The notes beneath the pieces were generated by a model, which was not told the DNA's origin, made no database searches, and worked only from the letters and a program-made list of their open reading frames with translations. A stretch of DNA of 64,000 bases from Halichondria panicea. Taxonomy: Eukaryota; Porifera; Demospongiae; Suberitida; Halichondriidae. The stretch is from assembly GCF_963675165.1 (NCBI RefSeq), contig NC_087382.1:4193963-4257962 (forward strand). The letters run 5' to 3'. Below, in pieces: positions 48,101 through 59,000 of this stretch; the stretch's first letter is position 1; each line of letters opens with the position of its first letter. Position numbers and translations under genes: made by a program.

Positions 48101-49290
48101 TTTTGATACTCATGATCTTTACCTACTCTACTAAACGCTTACTTCTTCCTGACTCCTGATTTGCTTTTGATGTCATCATCGCTCAAAATCAAAACAAGCA
48201 ACTGGACACCTCCAAAGTGATTGAAATCAAAGCATCTGTAAGGCACTCGAACCGTTCACTTCAGGACCAACAAGCTGAGACAGTTTACGGCCAAAAAACT
48301 GTCTCCACAGTCGAAACGCCTTATTGACCTGGCCAAAGAGAAAGGTGCCTCATCGTGGCTTTCAGTTCTACCTATTGATGACCATGGTTTCTCCCTCCAC
48401 AAGGGCGCATTCAGAGATGCACTCTGTTTTCGCTATGGCTGGCCACTGCCATCGACCCCTACTAAATGCAACTGTGGCTCAGCCTTCTCAGCAAACCATG
48501 CAATGATTTGCCCAAAGGGCGGCTTCCCAACGATAAGGCATAATGAGCTACGTGATCTGACAGCTTCACTTCTCATCAAAGTCTGCCACAATGTTGCCAC
48601 AGAACCCCGACTACAACCACTAAGCGGATAGTCTTTATCCCACCGCTCAGCCATTACCACTGACAATGCCCGTCTTGACATCCGTGCGAGAGGGTTCTGG
48701 TCTGCTGCTCAAGACGCATATTTTGATGTGAGGGTTTTCCACCCGAATGCGCCCAGCAACAGTTCCAGAACCATCAAAGCTGCCTACAAGAAACATGAAG
48801 ACGAGAGAAAAAAACGGGCTTACGGCCAACGTGTCAGAGACATTGAGCAAGGAGTTTTCACCCCCCTAGTCTTCTCAACCACAGGTGGACTGGGACAAGA
48901 GGCCACCACCTTTTACAAAAGATTAGCAGACATGCTCGCCTGGAAAAAAGGAAAAAACTACTCAGTAGTAATCAGCTGGCTAAGATGCAAGCTATCATTC
49001 GCTGCTGTCCGATCATCAATCATGTGCATCCGAGGGACAAGATCATCAACTCATCGACCCCTACGTGACGCGGACATTACTCTCGCAACGGAAGAGGGCC
49101 TGATCCCTCAAATTTAATTAACTGTAACTGTTTCCAATAAATTTATGTACATGTATACATGCTATTATTATAATATTACTACTTTTGATACTCATGATCT
49201 TTACCTACTCTACTAAACGCGTACTTCTTCCTGACTCCTGATTTGCTTTTGATACTCATGATCTTTACCTACTCTACTAACGCGTACTCC
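48101..49290. repeat. 70-bp direct repeats flanking a LINE fragment
   Basis: A block starting TTTTGATACTCATGATCTTT and running through CTACTAAACGC to CCTGATTTGC occurs at 48101-48170, again at 49183-49252, and partly at 49246-49290. The LINE fragment lies between the first and second copy. It could be a long target duplication or an older tandem repeat hit by the insertion. Confidence 0.8.
48299..49117 (+). mobile_element. C-terminal fragment of a LINE with restriction-like endonuclease domain
   Basis: The translation reads WLSVLPIDDHGFSLHKGAFR, then a zinc-knuckle-like CNCG...H...C segment, GGFPTIRHNELRDLTASLL, then ARLDI and YFDVRVFHP, and LVFSTTGGLG near the end. I recognise this as the region after the reverse transcriptase in R2-like, RLE-type elements; ARLD and FDVR would be the PD-(D/E)xK-type catalytic residues. 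A TAG interrupts the frame at about 48629 and the reverse transcriptase itself is absent. An AATAAA follows the last stop. Confidence 0.72.
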
Positions 49291-49294
49291 TGGC

Positions 49295-51740
49295 TACGGT
49301 GGCCCAGAGAGTTCACAAGAGTACGATTGACCTTCGCTAGTGGACAGTACGATTGACCTTCGCTAGTAGAGAGTTGACCATCGCTAGTAGGGAGTTGACC
49401 ATCGCTAGTAGGGAGTTGACCATCGCTAGTAGAGAGTTGACCTTCGCTAGTAGAGAGTTGACCTTCGCTAGTAGAGAGTTGACCTTCGCTAGTGAACAGT
49501 ACGATTGACCTTCGCTAGTGGACAGTACGATTAACCTTCGCTAGTAGAGAGTACAAGTGACCTTCGCTAGTGGACAGTACAACCTTCGCTAGTAGGTAGT
49601 ACGATTAACCTTCGCTAGTAGAGAGTACGATTAACCTTCGCTAGTGGAGAGTTCTTTTTTTCTAGTAAAAGCTCACCTTTTAGCTAAAAACCTTTACCTA
49701 GGTACGTAGGGGGGTGCTGACCTTATATTTGACCTTTGCTACACACAGATGCTGTATTAAAGAGCCATGCATAGCCTGCTTTGGACAGCAGGCATAACAC
49801 TAGCCTATAGTAGGTTACAGTTGAACAGTAAGTTGAGCTTGTTTGTGTGCTGTTGTTTGACATGTTCTAATACAGTCATTCCTACAGGCTACATGTTCTA
49901 CTCTGGACTTCAATCTGGCAAAAGAAAAATAGTCCACTCAACACTGAACAGCCCTAGAGTAGAACATGGAATTATTGTATTATTTAGCTACAACAAATCC
50001 TACATGTACTAGAAACATCAGCACACAAATAAGCAACCTAGCCTCGATCCCAGGCCGAGTTTTCGCTTTTATAACGGTTAGGCGAACAACTAGGCCTGGT
50101 ACTACCGTATAGCGGGTATATTTCGAGGGTATAAATGTTCGCGGTTTTCGCGGATTGAGCCTGTACCGCGAAAATTTATACCCACGAAAATTTATAATAG
50201 TAGGCGTGTTCAGTATTATGGATTCGAGGCTAACAGTGGAGTGGTACAGCTGCATGTTGATGTGCGCATGCGCCAAAAGGCTGGAACTCAGACCACGAAA
50301 ATAAAATCCGCGAAATCCTTTGTAATGGTCCATCCGCGAAAATTTATACCCTCGAAATATACCCGCTATACGGTATATAGTTGTCTGCCATGCGTCAAAT
50401 TTTCATTGTGTTTGTGGTCGGCAAAAATATTTCTAATCGAAATTTGTACACAGAAAATGCACAGAGTGAGTACACAAAAGATGCACATAGAGAGCTGCTT
50501 CACAAGGGCCTGGGGAGTTGCCAGTTGTGCTGCAGCACGATTACAGTGACCCAGGGCAACTTCAGGATGATTGAATGCCTTCAAATTACGTTTCAAAAAT
50601 ATTTAGCAGGCTGCTGGACTTCTCTGATTCTAGGCCCCAACTCGTAATTCTTGAGAAAACGTAGATTCTCTTGATGCCTCTGTCAGTCTGAGCTACCCAG
50701 CAACGCTCGAACGAGCAGGTCATACTCCAGTCCTGTAAGTATAGGACAATAATTACAAAGACGGTTAAACCCTTACCTCAAACTGTCCAGTCTCGTCCGT
50801 TAGTATAGCCAAGCGGAGCACTGTTGGGATAGCTGGATATTAGCCATTGCTCCTGTACAGAGAAATAGACATTCTAAATACGTGTAGATCTATATTAAAT
50901 TTCTCGTATTAAACAGGTTATAGTGTCATTGTCGACGAGCTGATGATGGCAGCACCAAGTTCTCTAGCTCACACTCTTCACTTGATCCACCATATTAATG
51001 ATGAAACTATAGTCTACCTAGATCTTGCCAAACATGAACAAGATTTGATAGCACAGGGCCCACACTGACCTTAACAAGCTTGACAAAGCTTTATACCTCT
51101 TCCCTTGTTGTTCAGTCTTCAGAGTAATGTTTTCTAAGCTTCAGAGAAGAGAGAAGCTTCAGCTAAGAGCCATTCCAATAATGATAAAACGGGAGCTGAC
51201 TTCTAGTACACGATAGTACACGAATATAAATGTCACAAAAGTGAACGAGAATATCCATTAGTCAGAACAGGCCTAGTTGTTCACCTAACCGTTATAAAAG
51301 CGAAAACTCGGCCTGGGATCGAGGCTAATAAGCAACCATGCAGCTTAATTGCTTACTGTTCAACTGTAGTCTACTAGGCTAGTGAGTCACTAGGACATCT
51401 AGTGTTGTGCCTGCTGTCCAAAGCAGGCCAACATGGCTCTTTAATATTTATGTGTGTAGCAAAGGTCAAATATAAGGTCAGCACCCCCCTACGTACATGG
51501 TAAAGGTCTCTAGCTAGAAGGTGAGCTTTTACTAGAACTCTCCACTAGCGAAGGTTAATCGTACTCTCTACTAGCGAAGGTTAATCGTACTGTCCACTAG
51601 CGAAGGTTAATCGTACTGTCCACTAGCGAAGGTCAATCGTACTGTCCACTAGCGACGGTCAACTCTCTACTAGCGAAGGTCAATCGTACTGTCTACTAGC
51701 GAAGGTCAATCGTACTCTGTGAACTCTCTGGGCCACCGTA
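49295..51740. mobile_element. long-TIR non-autonomous transposon with minisatellite ends
   Basis: The element begins TACGGTGGCCCAGAGAGTTC and ends with the complement (GGGCCACCGTA). It is flanked by the 6-base direct repeat CCTGGC (49289-49294, 51741-51746). The inverted ends are several hundred bases long and contain a degenerate tandem repeat of about 20-27 bases built on TTGACCTTCGCTAGT (49320-49650, inverted in 51535-51715). The middle holds inverted copies of the dispersed CGATCCCAGGCC motif (50039-50100, 51265-51330) and a MITE. No transposase was seen. Confidence 0.82.
50103..50375. mobile_element. MITE of the TACCGTATAGCG family nested in the long-TIR element
   Basis: Starts TACCGTATAGCGGGTATATT and ends with the exact complement (CCGCTATACGGTA). 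The inner part pairs around CGCGAAAATTTATACC. Confidence 0.88.
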
Positions 51741-51746
51741 CCTGGC

Positions 51747-53345
51747 TTTACAAACAGCATATCCAGAGGAGGTTGGACGCGCGTCATCCACCGTCTGGTT
51801 TTATCACGTGCGCTCATAGAATCTGGCTGATTAGGCACCATTAGGCACCTCGATGCTCCACTGTTTTGTAGGCTGTACAGAGACACTGCAAGTAGCCAGA
51901 AGTGGTCTAGGAGCATTCCCACCGCCCTCTCACCTTCCCTACACTGCTGAAAAGATTCCAAGATGGATCTAGACTAGTATTTATATTTTTTTGACACTTT
52001 TCCAATTTTTGTTTAACAGGATTATGATCTATATGAGCAGAGGAGGTCAGAGCACCATTAATCTGTTTCTCTTCACTGTTCTCTAGCTCTTACTTACACT
52101 GATAAGCTTTACATTCTCACCTTTGACCTCAAAGGAATTCTATAAAGGTTTATAATTATCACATGACTGAAGGCGTCATGATGATGCATGTCCAACCTCT
52201 GCAGCATATCAGAGGGGCCTCTTTTTGTGCATTAGCTGTTGGGCGTGGCTCGACCGTCTCCTGACAGGAGGTAGTCTGGCCCAGACCACTCCCTTGCACG
52301 TGATCTGACATGTGCCAGGGAGAGAGGGTCTAGTCACTTTTCTTGGTTCAGATGTCAAAATTTGACATCTCCAATCAGATTCGCAAGAATGCAATTAAAC
52401 TGTCACATGATTCCACTTCACAGAGGAGGTTGATAGTACTTGACCTTTGTCATTTTTAAAACTATGCCAGTAGGCAATGGCTAACTTAAATTCCTGTATA
52501 CATCAACTAAAAAAGTTATTTCAAGTACAGAGAATCTTTCAAATCTCACTAAATCTGTATAGGAGTAGAGATAATAGCCACCCAGTTTTAGCATTGTCAC
52601 CACGCCCATTTCCGACACGCCCACTTTTGACTGTCTGAAAACCAAGAAAAGTGACTCTGTTTGCCAGACTCTCTCCCCTGGGAGGAGTCTGGCCTCGAGA
52701 CTAGACGGGAGGTCGGCAGAGGAGGTTGGTCACGAAGCCAAAAAGTTAATAATGACGTATATAGTCTTTATTAAAATACTTGAACCTTGAACCTACTTTA
52801 TCAAGCTCTTTTCTAGCCTCGACTCCAGCCCCTTGAATAGTGGGCCTGGTATTTACTGTTGGCGCGTGGGTGGACAATTAATTTATTATTTACCGTATTT
52901 TATCTCATTGAACGTTAAACAGTTATTGTGATAAAGAACAGAAAAAAGAAAAAGAAGAGGCTACCTCTCTGTATATACTGTAGACAGAGACAGCTAAGTA
53001 AAACATCAGCTCTGTAGATTTATTCATTAACTTGAGGCTCGGATCGGATACACACTCAGGTGACAAGTTAATCTCATAAGAAAATTAATTAGTTAAACCT
53101 GTGGGTAAAAAATAAATGTGGATAAGTACAGTGGCTGTGACGTAACATAATGTGAGGACTACTTATTGATTTACACAATAGATTTACCATTGAAAGCACT
53201 ATCCATTAATACACACTCAAGCAACAAGTCCGGATACACACTCAAGCAACAAGTCCCTCGGATCAGATACACACAAGTCCCTCGGATTGTAAACACATTC
53301 AGGCCACACAGTTCTCGGATCACCACGTACTTACTCTGTGACCAA
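51747..53345. other. transposon-derived intergenic sequence
   Basis: No gene was recognised. The motif CAGAGGAGGTT recurs at about 51765, 52423 and 52715 (a related CAGAGGAGGTC at 52037), with an inverted CCAACCTCTG near 52193. A segment around 52330-52350 (AGTCACTTTTCTTGGTT) is inverted near 52640 (AACCAAGAAAAGTGACT). From 53040 to 53320 there is an irregular repeat of ACACTCAAGCAACAAGTC. Confidence 0.5.
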
Positions 53346-53349
53346 TTTT

Positions 53350-53704
53350 CGGCAAATGTCACAACAATACTTCCTTCCAGAGAGAATGGCACTGAACGTC
53401 GAACAGACACACCAACACTTTGAAGATGGCTTCACTCAGAGAAACAAGAGGAGAAATCACCATCACAACACTTCTTTCAGAGAGAGGTGCACTGGTCCTG
53501 TCAAGCTTCACATCAATCAAGAAAGGGAGTGTCTGGAAAGCAGATGGACTTGCTCTGGGACTTGCCATAGCCGGTCGGTACGGTACCCACATAAACACCA
53601 GCGTACAGACACTTTAACGCCTCCAGCTGCTTGTCTTTCACTAGACCTGGTTTTCCAACACAGGATAACGCGTACGCGAGAGCAGAAGAGAAGGTAGCAG
53701 CCAT
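53350..53704 (-). pseudogene. RecQ-like DEAD/H helicase fragment
   Basis: On the minus strand, one frame from 53704 reads KDKQLEALKCLYAG...VPTGYGKS, matching the start of the RecQ helicase core with its Walker A motif. After a frameshift another frame (from 53598) continues FQTLPFLID and SVVMVISPLVSL, the next helicase motif. Only this short piece remains, so it is a dead fragment of a gene or of a helicase-carrying element. Confidence 0.65.
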
Positions 53705-54126
53705 TACACAACTTGGACTAGATTTCTTTTTTCAATGACATCATTATAAATGAAACGGATATCAATGTTTTACAAACTAATGCGGAATAAGAATACTGAT
53801 AAATATACTGCAATTTACGATTACCCAGATTCTGGGTAATTCTGGCGCATGCGTAAACAGTGTATACCAGGCCGTCTTTCTCAGCGGCTTGGAATCGAGG
53901 CTAGCTCTTTTCTAGCCAGCAGGCCACCTTTTAGGCACTGCACGATTTCTCTGGAGGGGCGCAGTAGCTAAAAGTTGACTAATTTGCAGCAGCAATAACA
54001 TGAAGGGGCTACTTTATCACAAGAATCAGGGTGCGATGTGCAGTCAAACTTGCAAATTTACTGCACAAAACATAAGCTCACGTGATGATTCATTAGTGAC
54101 CTTTTGACCCTGTCCACCCTCCTCTA

Positions 54127-54521
54127 GGAGGTCGGGTTGCAAGCCTATCTGGGATTTGTTCTAGCGCCACTATAGTGGCGCCCTATCAGATTGCAGCATT
54201 TTTCACGTGCTTGGTTACACTTCCGTTTGCATCTAGTTGCGATATGCTGTGGTTTATCACGTCATCATGTCGGTTAACACCCACTTGAGAAGAAGAATAT
54301 TCATGGCAGTGTTACATAATGCTGTGCAGAACAAATCTCAGATAGGCTGACAGTAAAAACAGATACGTTATAACAACATAAAACATCTCAAATAAAATGC
54401 ATCATTTGAAATTTAATGTAGAAAATTTCTGTCATTTTAACACTAAAATACGATGATGCATCCCATATAACATATGTGTTTTTGCTGTGATATATATATA
54501 TATACTTGCAACCCGACCTCC
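54127..54521. mobile_element. inverted-repeat element
   Basis: The ends are GGAGGTCGGGTTGCAAG (54127-54143) and its exact complement (54505-54521). A second inverted pair lies inside: GCCTATCTGGGATTTGTTC near 54144 and GAACAAATCTCAGATAGGC near 54329. There is no coding capacity. Confidence 0.65.
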
Positions 54522-54689
54522 CGTCAGGGAGATGGTCGGGCCACGCCCAACTATAGCTAACCGTTATAAAAGTGAAAACTTGGCCTGGGATCGAGGCTAA
54601 TCCATACATCTGCTTTTATGACTCTTTTGAGCTACATAACCTCTTCACCGGTTGTACGACTGCGGGGTGAATGGCAAACTCGTGGTGCC

Positions 54690-55350
54690 TTAGTATTCAA
54701 ACTCTTATATGTCTTGTGAAATTTTGGAATAGTTTAACTGACTCACTGACCAGCCGCGGAGTAAAGCAAGGATTAGCGTCGATTCTAGGCAGCCCTCACG
54801 GCCCCTCAGCGCCTTTCTTCTTCCCAGCGGCCTGGAAGGCTAAGCAAGGATCTTTTTCTATCACCCACTTACTAGTATGGACATACTCCTGCGTACACGA
54901 TGAGAGAAAGCAACATTGATCTATGTGTCCGTAGCCTATACACTGCAGTCCATACTGACGATCTCCGATCCACCGCTGCCTCGGTGACTGGCTTACGGCA
55001 ACAATCAGGTATGCATATTATCACCCAAAGACCCCTGAACCATCAAAGCCTATCAACATAATAAGGGATCAGCCTAAAGTCCACACCACCGAAGCTGTGG
55101 TGTAACTCTTCAATCTATGGTTCAACGGGGAACCCCTTTTTCACATGCAGTGAGTATTTTTGAAACCTGTGTCGTACCCAAACTATTATAGCTATGGATG
55201 CGAGACCTGGTTGCTGACACTTCCTGTCTCTCAAGCACATGTACATTTCTAACACAAAATTGGCCGTCATATTCTCCGCCTCGGAGATGCTGTTCGTATC
55301 GATCTCTATATATTGACCCTCTATGCATGGCCATGGCAGTCCCACCATAA
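54690..55350 (+). pseudogene. heavily decayed LINE reverse transcriptase
   Basis: In shifting plus-strand frames the order of motifs fits a LINE reverse transcriptase: SRGVKQG near 54750, HTDDL where YADD would stand near 54953, and YGCETWLLTLPVS near 55190, followed by HILRLGDAVRID. Stops and frameshifts separate them. Each motif alone is weak; their order and spacing are what support the call. Confidence 0.5.
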
Positions 55351-56010
55351 TTCTCTTAGTAAGAAAACTAGGTTCTTCTTAATGCATCTCGCACTAACAC
55401 TCTCAACTAAAAAGCGTTTGCTAGCCTCGCTATCGAAGATATATCTTGATATATACATCTATCATATATAATAATTATATTACAGTGTCGTTATTGTCGT
55501 ATGCTGCAGTCCCAAAACGAAGATTTTGTCCCCCCTCTAGTTATTGCAGCATTTGTAGTAGATCTATAGTGCATGGTAAGGTGGTTGTCTGCCTATTTAC
55601 TGTAATCCTATTGAGCATCATGCATGCATACATGGGGTGATGACCTCAAAGTATGTCAATATAATTATATGTCTGCATGCATGCTTAAAGTGAGAGGGTA
55701 TAGGTTAAAGCCAGCTTTTTGCTAGGACTGCATGATCCTTATATGAGACTAATTTTGTGTACATATTATATAGATTGAACACTAATCTCAAACACGGACA
55801 CCTCTCCCCCTCTCTTACCCGCCCGGCCAGATTCGATATACATAATTGTGACAGAACTTCACAACAATTAGGACAAAACTGAACATATACATGCAGGGTA
55901 CTTGCAGGTATACACAGAGACACGCATGCAGGGCCTCTTTAAGTATGAGAACAGTTAAAGACTATTGAGAGAGGCTCTTTTCCGGAAATCTTCCAGAGAT
56001 AATTACAAAA
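55351..56010. other. intergenic, nothing recognised
   Basis: AT-rich sequence with scattered short open frames and no repeated motif or family resemblance that I could find. Confidence 0.5.
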
Positions 56011-59000
56011 CTATAGAGCAATACAAAAACCTCCAATAATTAACAGCCAGTTAATAGGGTAGGTTAAAGATGATGATGTAGAATCGGCAGTAGAATCGGC
56101 AGTAGAATCGGCAGTAGAATCGGCAGTAGATGCACCTATATAATTATAAGAAAAAACAGTACAATGTACATAATTTTATACGTAATTACCGTATATCTTC
56201 TAATTTATCGGACAGCAAAAAATAATTATTTTGGAAATTGTCCGGGTATAATTGGAACAGATTTTTATACAGCATGCGAAGTGTCCGGAATAATTAGAAC
56301 AAGCAAGCAGCTGCATGCGAGCTAGCTAAGTTTAATAGACCAGTGTGCGACTGAATAGTTGCACTAGCTATCTAAAACTAGCTACTCAAAGCTATCTAAC
56401 TGCAGCACTCTAAGTCTTGTCTTACTTGCCGTCTGTGAATGGTGAATGTAACTCAATATTGTCCGGATATTTAGAACAAATGTAATATTAAAGCACTGGA
56501 GTGTCCGTTGTATTAGAACAACGAAAATTGCCCAAAAGAGTGTCCGGGGTAATTAGAAGTGTCCGATAAATTAGAAGATATACGGTATATATAATTACCT
56601 GTGTCATCATCTAGCTCTACATAGATAATAGCAGATGTTGTATCCAAAGGAATTGGAGTATCTCCTGATGATGAAAAATGTTCTTCAATGCATTCAATCA
56701 TAGTTAGGCTTGTACTTAAAATCACGTCTTCGATAAAAATCTCAATTTCTCTTCTAATAGTTGATGTTCTAAAAAAAATATTTGAGTTCGATACTTGGTA
56801 GCAACTATTGTTACTTCGTATACCAATTATTTCGCAACTCTGATTTTGTGCACTAGTCGGAGGACAATACATTGCTGACACAATTCTCCCATTAAAATGC
56901 AGTGGTAGCCTGCAGACACCATAGGCTGACTGGGTTTCATTAAGATGAACACTCGGTTGTAAACAAATGAGGAAATCTGCAGAATTAAAAATTATATACC
57001 GCATAGCACGAAATTTTCAAGGCATTTAAATTTCACCCGGCTTGATTGCTTACCAAAAGTACTTCCAGGCCACGCCTTGCATGTTATATATATATAGCAG
57101 AAAATTGAAGAAATAATTTTTGTAGTTTTGCTAACCCATGAAAACAGCGAAAAATAATCTTTTTATTACCACTGTGCAAATTGTTGATCCTCTTTCATAG
57201 GGTGTTGAAGTCTTTCGAAAATTTCGCACTAATGATTCAGTATAATTATACTGAATTCAGTTTATATGCATGTATAATTATATAAATTCCCCTAATCTGA
57301 GTAAAATACCATTGGTGATGTTGGAGCCATTACAGTTGGGCGTGCTGAAGTTTCTCCACGTTGCATCTATTACTGGACATTCAACACTTTCTGCATTTTT
57401 AAATGCAAGTAGCTGGAACTGAAATTATATGACAAAGCAGTATAAGTGTATGAGTTGAGTGTCACTGTGTATATCATAGATTGTGTGAATGAATGTGTAT
57501 ATACAATCATAGATATAAGAAGGGAGAGTATGGTGAGCCTTTTGTTTCAAAATGGCGATACAAAATACCATGTGTTGGTCCCAAAAATCAACTCGATTTG
57601 TTTTATCAACTATCGACTTTATCTGGTAGGGATCGACTCGATGTGTTATATCAACTCCATTTCATCTGGTAAGGATCGACTCAATGTGTTTTATCAACTC
57701 GATTTCTTCTGGTGAGAGGATCGACTCGATTCCAGGCCGCTGGGGGAAAAGGCGAGTTTCGAGGGCGGCTTGATGTCGAGGCTATCTATGGCTGTACTCT
57801 TGCAACAAAGGCGCTAGGCTCAGACAAGGCACTGAGACTCTTGAGGCCACAGGCAGGCCTACAGCAGGTCAGAGTAGCTGACCTTCCAGGCACGCCTGCA
57901 GAAGGTCACAGCAGCTTACTTGTGCTGGATCACAGTAAATTAAATCACTAAATGCTTGTCTACTTGACTCTTGAGTTCATGACACATACCAAGTAGCTGC
58001 TGTGTGATCTCAGGCTCAGAAGGTCCCCATCTGAGCTACTCTGAGCTGCTGTAGGCATGCCTGTGGCCTCAAGAGTCTCAGTGCCTTGTCTGAGCCTAGC
58101 GCCTTCGTTGCACACTAGAGTACAGCGACTACAGCCATATCAGGCCGCCCTCGAAACTCGCCTTTTCCCCCATGGCCAGCGACCTGGAATCGAGTCGATC
58201 CTTACCAGAAGCAGTCGCTAAATCGAGTTGATAAAACACATCGAGTCGATCCCTACCAGATGAAGTCAATAAAATAGAGTTGATAAAACACATCGAGTCG
58301 ATCCCTACCAGATGAAGTCGATAAAATCGAGTTGATAAAACACATCGAGTCGATTTATCCTTCCAGTTTGGGACACCAACACATGGTATTTTGTATCGCC
58401 ATTTTGAAACAAAAGGCTCACCATAGGAGAGGGATGGGAAACGGAGCACGTGCGCACAATCACTTCTGTGTAATGCCAAAAGTTGATCCGCGTTTCGCCT
58501 TTAGACACCCCGCCAACCCAGTGGGAAATGTTATTACTATCATTCACAGCTCCCCACTGGGACTCTTAGTCCTGTGCTGAGCATCCACGCTCACCGAAAA
58601 CTTTCAAAGGCAGTTTTTTTAGTGTTGTATTATCGTTTTGGCTCTATCTAGTGGCTTTGTGCACCTTCTACAAGGAGAGGCTGTGACTACAGCCCAAAAT
58701 ATTAATGATTCCCTCTTTCTTAAGTAGCTGGGCATTGTATGCAAGTAAAATCAAAGCCACTTGGCTTTAGGTTGGTAAGTAATGTTCATTTTTGTCTTAG
58801 TAAGCTGGCTTTGACAAGCAGACTTTTTGTGTACCCATTTTTAGACAGTTATATCGAATGTAGGTAAATGTCTCTTTGTAATTCATTGATAGTTGGTTCA
58901 TCGTATCGGCACAATAATTTACGACAGAACTTTGCTACATTTCCATAATTCTCTATCATGTCTGTGACTGTACAGGAATACTCAACGGTACAGACAGAGC

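Noticed and set aside
49767-50012. Plus-strand 81-residue frame with cysteine-rich start
   Set aside because: It lies inside the long-TIR transposon, has no homology that I recognise and no supporting splice sites.
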